In this document: positions 1 to 6,996 of the stretch, piece after piece
Layout of the letters: every line of letters starts with the position of its first letter
Position numbering within the stretch: position 1 is the stretch's first letter
DNA from: an uncultured Eubacteriales bacterium
Lineage (GTDB): Bacteria > Bacillota > Clostridia > Lachnospirales > Bianqueaceae
Assembly: GCA_900322165.1 (NCBI GenBank)
Contig: ONYR01000077.1
Span: forward strand, 1-9,951
Reading direction: 5' to 3'
Length of the DNA: 9,951 nucleotides
Notes under the pieces: generated by a model
What the model saw: the letters and a program-made list of their open reading frames with translations, nothing else
Told to the model about the DNA's origin: nothing
Databases searched by the model: none
Position numbers and translations under genes: made by a program

Positions 1-1056
1 AAGTTCATTGTCAAGGTACCGTCTTACCGTGCCACGAAGGATGTCTCGATCAAGGCGGACATCATTGAAGAGATCACCCGTATCTACGGATACGACAACT
101 TTGAGATCAAGACCGCGAAGGTCGCGCTGCATCCGATGAAGTTCACGCCGGAGCACATGCTGCACCGCAACGTGAAGGATCTGATGGCTTACACCTTCGG
201 CGGTCATGAGGTTCATACCTACGTCTGGAACGATGGTAAGCGCCTGGCGGAGCTTGGCCTTTCCAACACCGGTTACCTGCATCTGACGAATTCCGTATCG
301 CCCGATATCGATACGATCCGTGCGGAGATGATCCCCTCGCTCCTGTGCGTCTGCCTGAAGAACCGCGGCTACGCGCCTTCCTACAGCGTATTTGAGATCG
401 GCAGCGTTATCACCGGCATCGATGAGAAGAACCTCGGCAAGGAAGAGAAGCACCTGGGCTGCGTGCTGTACGGCCGCAAGTCCGATGAGGGTGCGATGGT
501 CGCCAAGGCGAAGGAGATCACCGAGTCGATCGGCCGTCTGCTGCGCGGCGTTTCCTTCGAGTACCGCCGCATCGAGGACAAGGATGCCCGTGAGTGGCAG
601 CATCCGTACAATGCGTTTGCGGTAAGCGTAGGCGGCAAGGACATCGGCACGATCGCGGTCGTTCATCCGACGGTCATGCAGCAGATCGAGAAGAAGGCTG
701 CGGCCGTCGCGCTGGAGATCAACCTTGACGCGATCTACCCGATGAAGGGTGAAGAGCTGAAGTTCGATGAGCCGAGCCGCTTCCCGTCCTCTACGAACGA
801 TATTACGTTCATCGTCGGTTCTGAGGTTCCCTACAGCGCCTTTGTCAAGGTGATCGAGGACAACCCGAGCCCGCTGATGACGGATTACAGCCTGATCGGC
901 ATTTACAAGGATGCAGCGCTCACGATGAAGAAGAGCGTTACGATCCGCTTTACCTTCAGCTCGAAGGAGCGCACGCTTGAAGCTTCCGAAGTTCAGGAAG
1001 CTGCGGATGAGCTGCGCCGCAAGATGGCTGCGATCGGCGCCGTCACGATGGGCTGA
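1..1056 (+). CDS. pheT: Phenylalanine-tRNA ligase beta subunit, C-terminal part (5' truncated by window edge)
   Basis: The frame is open from base 1, so the gene starts upstream of the window. PheT is the large beta subunit of the cytosolic (alpha-beta)2 enzyme that attaches phenylalanine to tRNA-Phe. The first codons read VPSYRATKDVSIKADIIEEI followed by TRIYGYDN, the typical end of the B5 domain. The catalytic-like core that packs against PheS follows. From about base 772 comes the FDX-ACB anticodon-binding domain, which starts PSRFPSSTNDITF, runs through the LIGIYKD and KKSVTIRFTF segments and ends near AADELRRKM. About 351 codons are present, close to the expected C-terminal 40-45 % of an ~800-residue protein. 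No terminator follows, and the next gene begins 57 nt downstream with a strong RBS, so it heads or continues an operon with the two tRNA-related genes after it. Identity is secure; only the N-terminus is unseen. Confidence 0.96.
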   Translation, partial: KFIVKVPSYRATKDVSIKADIIEEITRIYGYDNFEIKTAKVALHPMKFTPEHMLHRNVKDLMAYTFGGHEVHTYVWNDGKRLAELGLSNTGYLHLTNSVSPDIDTIRAEMIPSLLCVCLKNRGYAPSYSVFEIGSVITGIDEKNLGKEEKHLGCVLYGRKSDEGAMVAKAKEITESIGRLLRGVSFEYRRIEDKDAREWQHPYNAFAVSVGGKDIGTIAVVHPTVMQQIEKKAAAVALEINLDAIYPMKGEELKFDEPSRFPSSTNDITFIVGSEVPYSAFVKVIEDNPSPLMTDYSLIGIYKDAALTMKKSVTIRFTFSSKERTLEASEVQEAADELRRKMAAIGAVTMG

Positions 1057-1113
1057 GAACGAGCAAACTGTTACCAAACACATTTCAGAAACGTATCAGA
1101 AAGGAGGTCTGTC

Positions 1114-2040
1114 ATGTTTGATGTCTGTCTTTTGGGAACCGGCGGCATGCTGCCGCTGCCAAACCGCTTTCTGACCTCCTGTCTGATTCGGTTCGGAGGT
1201 CACTCGATCCTGATCGACTGCGGCGAGGGCACACAGATCACGATGCGCCGCACGGGCTGGAGCTTCAAGGATATCGACTACATCCTCTTTACCCACTACC
1301 ATGCGGACCATATCAGCGGCCTGCCCGGACTGCTGTTGACGATCGGCAACTGCGAGCGCACGGAGCCGGTGACGCTGATCGGGCCGAAAGGGCTTCGAAA
1401 GGTCGTGGAGGGCTTGATGATCATCGCGCCCGGGCTTCCGTTCGAGGTCCGCACGATGGAGCTGACGCCGGAGATGATCGAAGAACAGACCGAGATGGAG
1501 CTGGGCGGCATGGTCGTGAAGTGCTGCCGCGCCAATCACGGCGTGCCCTGCGTCTCGTACTCGGTCGAGGTGAGGCGCCGTCCGCGCTTTGACCCGGTGC
1601 GTGCGAAGGAAGCGGGCATTCCGCTTGAATTCTGGCGTGTGCTGCAGCGCGGCGAAAACGCCGTCGGAGCGGACGGAACGCTCTACACCCCGGACATGGT
1701 GCTGGCGGAGGAGCGAAAGGGCATCAAGGTCACGTACGCGACCGATTCCCGCCCGACCGATTCGATCGTGCGCCTCGCGGAAGGCTCCGACCTGTTTATC
1801 TGCGAGGGCATGTACGGTGAGCCGGACAAAGAGATGAAAGCCAAGGAACACAAGCACATGAGCTACTCGGAGGCCGCGCTGATGGCGAAAAAAGCCGGCG
1901 TTCAGGAGCTTTGGCTGACGCATTTCTCACCGGCCATGCCGAATCCCGGCGACTATCTCGAGACAGCCGCCGCGGTGTTTGAAAATACCAAAGTAGGAAA
2001 GGATCGCATGATCCGTGAATTCACCTATACCGATGAGTGA
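1114..2040 (+). CDS. rnz: RNase Z-like metallo-beta-lactamase-fold hydrolase
   Basis: A 308-residue protein, the usual length for bacterial RNase Z, the endonuclease that cuts tRNA precursors after the discriminator base to make the 3' end. The N-terminus LLGTGGMLPLPNR and IDCGEGTQ are typical. The zinc ligands are visible: HYHADH at 61-66 (HxHxDH), H142, D211 in ATDSRPT, H248 in EHKHMS, and H270 in LTHFSP. The stretch at about 158-203 (RFDPVRAKEAGIPLEFWRVL onward) occupies the place of the tRNA-gripping exosite arm. Its usual Gly-Pro turn is replaced by Leu-Glu-Phe, and the usual LTHFS-x-RY ending reads LTHFSPAM. A catalytically competent MBL phosphodiesterase is certain; true tRNA 3' processing is likely but not proven. 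The start ATG follows a near-perfect AAGGAGGT at 1101-1108. It lies in an operon with pheT upstream and tsaD 28 nt downstream, both acting on tRNA. Confidence 0.8.
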   Translation: MFDVCLLGTGGMLPLPNRFLTSCLIRFGGHSILIDCGEGTQITMRRTGWSFKDIDYILFTHYHADHISGLPGLLLTIGNCERTEPVTLIGPKGLRKVVEGLMIIAPGLPFEVRTMELTPEMIEEQTEMELGGMVVKCCRANHGVPCVSYSVEVRRRPRFDPVRAKEAGIPLEFWRVLQRGENAVGADGTLYTPDMVLAEERKGIKVTYATDSRPTDSIVRLAEGSDLFICEGMYGEPDKEMKAKEHKHMSYSEAALMAKKAGVQELWLTHFSPAMPNPGDYLETAAAVFENTKVGKDRMIREFTYTDE

Positions 2041-2068
2041 ATTCCGGGGCTTGAGTAAGGGAGAAACC

Positions 2069-3082
2069 ATGGAGAAATATCCGGTGATTCTGGGCATTGA
2101 ATCCAGCTGTGACGAGACCGCTGCGGCCGTTGTCAGAAACGGACGGGAGGTTTTGTCGAATGTGATCGCCTCTCAGGTGCCGATCCACAAAATCTATGGA
2201 GGCGTCGTACCCGAAATTGCCTCCAGACAGCATATCGAGGCCGTGGACGGAGTCATCCTCGAAGCGCTGAAAACCGCTAACATGACCTTTGACGATATCG
2301 ACGCGATCGCGGTGACCTACGGTCCCGGGCTTGTCGGTGCGCTTTTGGTCGGGCTTTCCGAAGCGAAGGGCCTTGCCTATGCGACGCACAAACCGCTTCT
2401 TGGAGTGCATCATCTGAAGGGGCATATTGCGGCCAACTACATCACGAACCCGGATTGGGAACCGCCGTTCCTTTGCCTTGTCGTGTCGGGCGGCCATACG
2501 CACCTGATCATGGTCGATGATTACAAGAACTATCATATTCTCGGCAAGACCCGCGACGATGCGGCCGGCGAAGCGTTCGACAAGGTAGCCCGCGCGATCG
2601 GGCTCGGCTATCCCGGCGGCCCGAAAATTCAGAAGGCAGCCGAGAGCGGCAATCCTGAGGCGATCCATTTTCCGCGTCCCTGCCTTGATGAGGAAGGATA
2701 CAACTTCAGCTTCAGCGGTCTGAAATCGGCCGTGCTGAATTACCTGAATCAGGAAGCGATGATGGGGCATGAGGTCAACCAGAACGACGTCGCGGCCTCC
2801 TTCCAGGCTGCGGTCGTGGAAGTGCTCGTCACCAAGACCATGGAAGCGGCGCGCGATTTCGGCGCGAGGCGCGTGGCGCTCGCGGGCGGTGTTTCTGCGA
2901 ATAAACCGCTGCGCGAAACGCTGGCAAACGAATGTAAGAAACGCGGGATCGATTTCTGCTGCCCGGAGTTCATTCTTTGCACCGACAATGCGGCGATGAT
3001 CGCTTCAGCGGGCTACTATGCCTACGACAAAGGAGAAGAGAGCGGACTGGATCTGAACGCGTTCCCGAACCTGACGCTGTAA
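2069..3082 (+). CDS. tsaD: tRNA N6-adenosine threonylcarbamoyltransferase
   Basis: TsaD (Kae1/YgjD family) transfers the threonylcarbamoyl group from the TsaC/TsaB product to A37 of ANN-decoding tRNAs, making t6A. It acts in the cytosol with TsaB and TsaE. At 337 residues it has the normal length. Visible hallmarks are the ASKHA start ILGIESSCDET at 7-17, metal ligands in HLKGH (H115, H119), the SGGHTHL nucleotide loop at 140-146, DDAAGEAFDKVAR at 163-175, GYPGGPKIQ at 180-188, FSFSGLKSAV at 213-222, LAGGVSANKPLR at 271-282 and the third metal ligand D306 in TDNAAM. The ATG at 2069 is chosen over an in-frame ATG at 2015 because it has an RBS (AAGGGAG, 2057-2063), gives a canonical N-terminus and avoids overlap with the preceding gene. 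tsaB and tsaE are not in the window. Nothing looks degraded. Confidence 0.97.
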   Translation: MEKYPVILGIESSCDETAAAVVRNGREVLSNVIASQVPIHKIYGGVVPEIASRQHIEAVDGVILEALKTANMTFDDIDAIAVTYGPGLVGALLVGLSEAKGLAYATHKPLLGVHHLKGHIAANYITNPDWEPPFLCLVVSGGHTHLIMVDDYKNYHILGKTRDDAAGEAFDKVARAIGLGYPGGPKIQKAAESGNPEAIHFPRPCLDEEGYNFSFSGLKSAVLNYLNQEAMMGHEVNQNDVAASFQAAVVEVLVTKTMEAARDFGARRVALAGGVSANKPLRETLANECKKRGIDFCCPEFILCTDNAAMIASAGYYAYDKGEESGLDLNAFPNLTL

Positions 3083-3106
3083 GCGCGTGCGAAGTGAAGG
3101 AGAGCC

Positions 3107-3655
3107 ATGTCAAACAAACAGTATAAGATCATGCAGACCGTTACCGTAGTCTTGTTTGCGGTGAGCCTCGTGGTGATGGTGCTAGCGGCCGTTCACGTCA
3201 TCGTGAAGTGGGACGTGCTGTATCACAAGATCCCGCGAGCGTTCTCGTTCTGGGGCGAGCCGGATCTGAACTTTGCGCAGTATGCCGACCGCAGACCGCT
3301 AGTCTCGCGGCTGGTGCTCGGCGGGATCCTTGGTGTGATCCTTGCGGCGCTGGCGGTCTATCCGAAAGCGTGGAATCTGGAGCTGCAGGATATCCCGAAA
3401 GCGGCGAGGGCGGATGTCACCGCGATCGTCCAGATGATTCTCTCGGTCTTTGAGTTTTCATCGTGCGTTTATTTCGGAACCTTCATTGAAGCGGCCGTTC
3501 GAGGCGGAAAGCGCTTCGCGCTGACCAACCTGCTGTTGATCATCCTCATGGCGGCGGCGATCGTGTATGGAGCGATCCTCATCGTCCGCACGGTCAAGGC
3601 AGCGGAAGCGGAGGAAGAAGAGGAAGCGGAAGAGCCGGAAGCGACTGACGAATGA
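3107..3655 (+). CDS. Small DUF1648-like integral membrane protein with acidic C-terminal tail
   Basis: A 182-residue membrane protein of unknown function. Four hydrophobic segments are visible at about 10-33, 66-85, 106-126 and 139-161. Between the first two lies WDVLYHKIPRAFSFWGEPD (35-53), which resembles the DUF1648 signature (an IP, a hydrophobic/aromatic pair, then GxPD). The position where the family often has His is Phe here. The segment YPKAWN (85-90) also fits clostridial DUF1648 proteins known to me. The last ~17 residues (166-182) are almost all Glu and Ala, a strongly acidic tail expected on the cytosolic side. The start has an RBS (AAGGAGAG, 3097-3104) and lies 24 nt after tsaD, so it is co-transcribed. 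The operon ends just after it at a terminator. Its link to tRNA metabolism may be positional only. The DUF1648 assignment is moderate and no function is claimed. Confidence 0.65.
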   Translation: MSNKQYKIMQTVTVVLFAVSLVVMVLAAVHVIVKWDVLYHKIPRAFSFWGEPDLNFAQYADRRPLVSRLVLGGILGVILAALAVYPKAWNLELQDIPKAARADVTAIVQMILSVFEFSSCVYFGTFIEAAVRGGKRFALTNLLLIILMAAAIVYGAILIVRTVKAAEAEEEEEAEEPEATDE

Positions 3656-3665
3656 AAAAGCAAGT

Positions 3666-3698
3666 AAAAAGGAACAGGCATCGACCTGTTCCTTTTTT
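3666..3698 (+). terminator. Rho-independent terminator after the pheT-rnz-tsaD operon
   Basis: A perfect 13-bp stem: AAAAAGGAACAGG (3666-3678) pairs with CCTGTTCCTTTTT (3685-3697) around the 6-nt loop CATCGA. The T-run from 3693 provides the U-tail. It lies 10 nt after the stop of the membrane-protein gene and cleanly separates this operon from the ohrR promoter. The A-run on the 5' side could let it work weakly in the other direction, but no minus-strand gene needs it. Confidence 0.93.
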
Positions 3699-3799
3699 GT
3701 TTCTTCCCACCTTCCGATATGCAACGCGCTTGGCGGTGGAAAGACGTCGTGTGAGCTGACACCAAACGGAACTTTGAAAAAGAAAATTGATTCTCTGTG

Positions 3800-3828
3800 T
3801 TGACAAATACAATTAAATTGTGTAAAAT
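3800..3828 (+). promoter_or_regulatory. Sigma-A promoter of the ohrR-trxA-trxB unit
   Basis: The -35 box TTGACA (3800-3805, perfect) and the -10 box TAAAAT (3823-3828, 5 of 6) are 17 bp apart. Predicted initiation is near 3835, giving a leader of about 20 nt before the ohrR ATG. The spacer and the -10 box are covered by the inverted repeats described in the operator entry, so a bound repressor would exclude RNA polymerase. Confidence 0.85.
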
Positions 3829-3837
3829 CAAATTGTA
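3808..3837 (+). promoter_or_regulatory. Tandem OhrR-type operator
   Basis: Two abutting 15-bp near-palindromes: TACAATTAAATTGTG (3808-3822) and TAAAATCAAATTGTA (3823-3837). Each approximates TACAATT-A-AATTGTA, which is, from memory, the repeat bound by B. subtilis OhrR at ohrA, where two copies also sit side by side. The first copy deviates at its last base, the second at its third and seventh bases. Position over the promoter spacer and -10 box of the gene encoding an OhrR homologue indicates negative autoregulation relieved by organic peroxides. Binding itself is inferred. Confidence 0.85.
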
Positions 3838-3855
3838 AGCAAGGGAGGTGAGAAC

Positions 3856-4317
3856 ATGCCGGATGGACATGAGTTTGATTGTCTGAAAATCGAAAATCAG
3901 CTTTGTTTTCCGCTGTATGCGTGCGCAAAGGAAGTGGTTCGCCGCTACAAACCGTTTTTGGATGAGGTGGACCTGACCTACACCCAGTACATCGCAATGA
4001 TGATTCTCTGGGATCGAAAAGAGGTAACGGTCAAAGCACTCGGAGAGTGCCTGTACCTTGACTCGGGCACGCTGACACCGCTCCTGAAGAAGCTCGAGTC
4101 TAAAGGACTGATCCGCCGTCACCGCAGCAATGAAGATGAACGCAATCTTCTGGTTACGATCACGGATGAGGGCATGGCGCTTCGCGAGAAAGCCGTCAAT
4201 GTCCCGATGCAGATGGGCGCCTGCATTCATCTTGAACCGAAAGATGCGATGGAGCTCTACCGCCTGCTGTATCTTGTCCTTGGGACGCTTCGGGAACAAA
4301 ACGAAGAGAAGAGCTGA
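3856..4317 (+). CDS. ohrR: MarR-family organic-peroxide sensor repressor OhrR
   Basis: A 153-residue winged-helix repressor. In B. subtilis OhrR, oxidation of a single N-terminal Cys by organic hydroperoxides or hypochlorite releases DNA. The equivalent peroxidatic Cys is C17 in NQLCFPLYA, and the two Tyr that hydrogen-bond it across the dimer are present at Y31 and Y42 (B. subtilis C15, Y29, Y40; constant offset of two). The DNA-binding core is textbook: VKALGECLYLDSGTLTPLLK at about 60-79 is the recognition region, and RSNEDERNLLVTIT at 90-103 is the wing. Additional Cys are at 9, 23, 65 and 123; C123 lies in the region where two-Cys OhrRs keep a resolving Cys. The RBS GGAGGTGA (3844-3851) fixes the start. 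The matching operator sits in its own promoter. No ohr gene is adjacent; instead trxA starts 64 nt downstream with no convincing terminator between. Confidence 0.93.
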   Translation: MPDGHEFDCLKIENQLCFPLYACAKEVVRRYKPFLDEVDLTYTQYIAMMILWDRKEVTVKALGECLYLDSGTLTPLLKKLESKGLIRRHRSNEDERNLLVTITDEGMALREKAVNVPMQMGACIHLEPKDAMELYRLLYLVLGTLREQNEEKS

Positions 4318-4381
4318 GCGCTTGCAAGAGGTCAACACAAGGCAGAGAGCCTTTAAAGAAGATTAATAGGAGGATTTATCC

Positions 4382-4696
4382 ATGGAACCGATCGTCATCA
4401 CATCTGAAAATTTTGAAAATGAAGTACTGAAGTCTCAGGAGCCGATCCTGATCGATTTCTGGGCAAGCTGGTGCGGCCCCTGCAAGATGCTGAGCCCGCT
4501 GGTTGACAAGATAGCCGAGGAAGGCGTTATCAAAGTCGGCAAGATCAACGTCGACGACGAGATGGAGCTGGCCGGTGAGTACGGTGTCGCTTCGATCCCG
4601 ACCCTGCTGATCTTCAAGAATGGCGAGGTTGCAGCCCAGTCGATCGGCTTCAAGCCGATGCCCGCGCTGAAGGCATGGGTTGCTTCCGTAAAGTAA
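4382..4696 (+). CDS. trxA: Thioredoxin
   Basis: A 104-residue single-domain thioredoxin, the cytosolic dithiol that reduces protein disulfides and is recycled by thioredoxin reductase. The redox motif WCGPCK is at 30-35 (C31, C34), the buried Asp is D25 in LIDFWA, and the cis-proline is P73 in SIPT. The length and the order of motifs are canonical. Near the C-terminus the usual GA-type loop reads GFKPM. The ATG follows a perfect AGGAGG (4368-4373). It lies between ohrR (64 nt upstream) and trxB (30 nt downstream), so it most likely shares the OhrR-controlled transcript. The only secondary structure in the ohrR-trxA gap is a 5-bp hairpin at 4339-4353, too weak for termination. Confidence 0.97.
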   Translation: MEPIVITSENFENEVLKSQEPILIDFWASWCGPCKMLSPLVDKIAEEGVIKVGKINVDDEMELAGEYGVASIPTLLIFKNGEVAAQSIGFKPMPALKAWVASVK

Positions 4697-4726
4697 TCGC
4701 TTAGGGAACGTAAGGCAGGAGGCACC

Positions 4727-5629
4727 ATGGCAGATATTATTATTGTAGGAGCCGGTACGGCCGGCCTCACGGCTGCGATCTATGCGGTGCGCGGCGGAAA
4801 AAGTGCGCTGGTTCTTGAAGCTGTTACCTATGGCGGACAGATCGTCAACACGCCCGAGATCGAAAATTATCCGGGTCTGTACAAGGTTTCCGGTTTTGAT
4901 TACGCGACAAAGCTCTATGAGCAGGCGGTCGATCTTGGCGCGGACATTCGCTTCGAGACCGTCAAGCGGATCGAGAAGGACGAAAACGGCTTCAAAGTGA
5001 CAACGGATCAGGATGTCCATGAGGGCAAAGCTGTGATCCTTGCAACGGGTGCGAAGAACCGTCCGCTCGGTGTCGCTCGTGAGCAGGAGCTTGTCGGACG
5101 CGGCATCAGCTATTGTGCGACCTGCGACGGCATGTTCTACCGCGGTAAGGTCACGGCTGTGGCCGGCGGCGGCAACACCGCGATCGAGGATGCGCAGTAT
5201 CTGGCGGATCTGTGCGACAAGGTGTATCTGATCCATCGCCGCGACTCGTTCCGTGCGGACGTGAAGGAAGTCGAAAAGCTGAAGGCGAAGGGCAACGTGG
5301 AGTTCGTCCTGAATGCGAATGTAACCGAGCTTGTCGGTGAGCCGAAGCTCAGCGCTGTTCGCGTCGAGGACAAGTTTACCAAAGAGGTTCGCGAGATCCC
5401 GGTTGACGGTCTTTTTGTTGCGATCGGCCAGATGCCTGCGAACGAAGCGTTCACGAACGTGGCCTTAGTCGATGAGAAGGGTTACATCGTCTCCGGCGAG
5501 AACTGCCTGACGAATACGCCCGGCGTCTTTACCGCAGGCGACTGCCGAACCAAGGAAGTCAGACAGCTGACGACCGCTGCTTCGGACGGTGCAGTGGCAG
5601 CGCTCGCTGCGCTGAAATTTATCGGGTAA
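4727..5629 (+). CDS. trxB: NADPH-dependent thioredoxin reductase, low-molecular-weight type
   Basis: A 300-residue flavoprotein that passes electrons from NADPH through FAD and a CxxC to thioredoxin. The FAD dinucleotide fold opens with IIIVGAGTAGLTAAIYA at 4-20. YGGQIVNTPEIENYPG (35-50) and the GDCR motif (271-274) are also FAD contacts. The active-site pair is C130 and C133 in CATCDG. The NADPH domain shows GGGNTA (147-152) and HRRDSFRA (170-177), the latter holding the arginines that read the 2'-phosphate, so NADPH rather than NADH or ferredoxin is expected. The RBS AGGAGG (4717-4722) is 4 nt from the ATG. Directly downstream of trxA and followed by a strong terminator, it is the last gene of the unit. 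Confidence 0.96.
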   Translation: MADIIIVGAGTAGLTAAIYAVRGGKSALVLEAVTYGGQIVNTPEIENYPGLYKVSGFDYATKLYEQAVDLGADIRFETVKRIEKDENGFKVTTDQDVHEGKAVILATGAKNRPLGVAREQELVGRGISYCATCDGMFYRGKVTAVAGGGNTAIEDAQYLADLCDKVYLIHRRDSFRADVKEVEKLKAKGNVEFVLNANVTELVGEPKLSAVRVEDKFTKEVREIPVDGLFVAIGQMPANEAFTNVALVDEKGYIVSGENCLTNTPGVFTAGDCRTKEVRQLTTAASDGAVAALAALKFIG

Positions 5630-5643
5630 GTTCATATGATGAG

Positions 5644-5677
5644 AAAGAGGCAATCTGAAAACAGACTGCCTCTTTTT
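5644..5677 (+). terminator. Rho-independent terminator after trxB
   Basis: AAAGAGGCA (5644-5652) pairs perfectly with TGCCTCTTT (5667-5675). An inner TCTG/CAGA stem continues it after one A-C mismatch, closing on an AAAA loop. A five-T run ends the element. It lies 14 nt after the trxB stop and ends the ohrR-trxA-trxB transcript. Confidence 0.92.
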
Positions 5678-5730
5678 AAAACTAAGTCAACCCGGGCAGG
5701 GAAACGGCAGTCTTTTCGGGGGAAGTCAAC

Positions 5731-5759
5731 TTGCCATGCGATATAAAATGTGGTATAGT
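5731..5759 (+). promoter_or_regulatory. Predicted sigma-A promoter of the sugar-kinase gene
   Basis: TTGCCA (5731-5736) and TATAGT (5754-5759) are separated by 17 bp. A TG one base upstream of the -10 box (5751-5752) makes it an extended -10. Initiation near 5766 would give a leader of about 29 nt. No operator-like palindrome is visible around it. Confidence 0.7.
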
Positions 5760-5794
5760 AGACCATTATAGATAAAAAAACCAAAGGTGAGGAC

Positions 5795-6904
5795 ATGGAC
5801 AAGATTAACATCGTCCGCCAGTTCTACGAAGGCGGAGAAATTAAATCGATCGTACCTTTCGGCTCCGGCCACATTAATGATACCTATCGCGTCACGATTG
5901 AGGAGAACGGCGAAACGCATAACTATGTGCTTCAGCGCATGAATACCAACGTTTTCCCGGATCCGGAAATGCTGACAAACAACGCGACAAAGGCTACCCA
6001 TTTTATTCGCAAAAAGTTAAGAGCCCGCGGGGAGGATCCGGAACACGGCACGATCCGTTTCTACCCGGCCAAGAATGGCAAATACTTTATCTATGATGAT
6101 AAAGGTCTCTGCTGGCGCTTTGAAAACCTGATCGATCACACGGTCTGCTACGACCTGGCGACTTCGCCGGAAATGTTCGAAGCGACCGGTGTTGCGTTCG
6201 GTCAGTTTATGGCCGATCTGGCGGACTTCCCGGCGGATCAGCTTGGCGAGGTCATTCCGAACTTCCATCACACCGGCATCCGTTTCGAGACCTTCCGCAA
6301 AGCGGTGGAGGAGAATCTCTCCGGCCGCAAAAATACCTGCGAGAAGGAGATCGCGTTCGCGCTTGAGCGGGAAGAGCTGGCCTGGTCGCTGGTGAAAAAG
6401 CTCCAGTCCGGTGAGATCCCGGTTCGCGTCACGCACAATGACACGAAGATCAACAACATCCTGATGGATGAAAAGACGAACCTGCCGGTCTGCATTATCG
6501 ACCTCGACACGATCATGCCCGGCGCTGCCGCCTACGATTTCGGCGACAGTATCCGTTTCGGCGCCTCCAACGCAGCGGAAGATGAAAAGGACCTCTCGAA
6601 GGTCTTCATGCGGCTTGACCTGTTCGAAGCCTACGCTCGCGGCTACCTGCGCACGGTCGGCAAGAAGCTGAGCGAAGCCGAGGCGAGAAGTCTTGCGCTT
6701 GGCGCGATCGTGATTACCTACGAAACCGGTATCCGCTTCCTTGGCGACTACCTGAACGGCGATACGTACTTTAAGACCGCCTACCCGGAGCACAACCTCG
6801 TCCGCGCACGGACGCAGCTGAAGCTTGTCGAGGACATGGAAGCCAAGAAGAGCGAGATGCTCGCCATCGTTGAGAAGTACTGGAAAGAAGCTCAGGAGAA
6901 CTGA
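5795..6904 (+). CDS. nahK: N-acetylhexosamine 1-kinase (NahK-like, aminoglycoside-phosphotransferase fold)
   Basis: A 369-residue cytosolic kinase closely resembling the Bifidobacterium longum NahK sequence as I remember it. That enzyme phosphorylates GlcNAc and GalNAc at C1 in the lacto-N-biose/galacto-N-biose (mucin and milk glycan) pathway. Shared landmarks are FGSGHINDTY (22-31), VLQRMNTNVFPD (45-56), the catalytic loop RVTHNDTKINNIL (211-223, base D216), the metal site IIDLDTIMPG (234-243, D236 and D238), YDFGDSIRFGAS (247-258) and FLGDYLNGDTYF (315-326) followed by YPEHNLVR. The length matches NahK (~359). The RBS AGGTGA (5785-5790) fixes the ATG. The gene has its own promoter and terminator, so it is not next to the lacto-N-biose phosphorylase or epimerase genes that accompany it in bifidobacteria. 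The exact sugar substrate is therefore inferred from similarity only. Confidence 0.84.
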   Translation: MDKINIVRQFYEGGEIKSIVPFGSGHINDTYRVTIEENGETHNYVLQRMNTNVFPDPEMLTNNATKATHFIRKKLRARGEDPEHGTIRFYPAKNGKYFIYDDKGLCWRFENLIDHTVCYDLATSPEMFEATGVAFGQFMADLADFPADQLGEVIPNFHHTGIRFETFRKAVEENLSGRKNTCEKEIAFALEREELAWSLVKKLQSGEIPVRVTHNDTKINNILMDEKTNLPVCIIDLDTIMPGAAAYDFGDSIRFGASNAAEDEKDLSKVFMRLDLFEAYARGYLRTVGKKLSEAEARSLALGAIVITYETGIRFLGDYLNGDTYFKTAYPEHNLVRARTQLKLVEDMEAKKSEMLAIVEKYWKEAQEN

Positions 6905-6927
6905 GCCCGAAATCAAAGTATAAAGAG

Positions 6928-6956
6928 AAACCACCGATGCTTGTCGGTGGTTTTTT
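6928..6956 (+). terminator. Rho-independent terminator after the kinase gene
   Basis: A perfect 10-bp stem, AAACCACCGA (6928-6937) with TCGGTGGTTT (6944-6953), around a 6-nt loop TGCTTG, running into a T-tract to 6956. It lies 23 nt after the kinase stop codon. Confidence 0.93.
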
Positions 6957-6996
6957 GTTGCCGCAAAGCCCAAACGCTATTATTTGAAAATAGTAT

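Noticed and set aside
2015..2068. Earlier in-frame ATG start for tsaD
   Set aside because: It overlaps the end of the RNase Z gene, lacks an RBS and adds 18 residues not seen in TsaD proteins.
3699..3799. Additional small gene or RNA between the terminator and the ohrR promoter
   Set aside because: No RBS-led open frame and no stable fold by eye; only a distant CCACC/GGTGG pair.
4339..4353. Hairpin AAGGC-AGAGA-GCCTT between ohrR and trxA as a terminator
   Set aside because: Only five pairs and followed by TAAAG, not a T-run.
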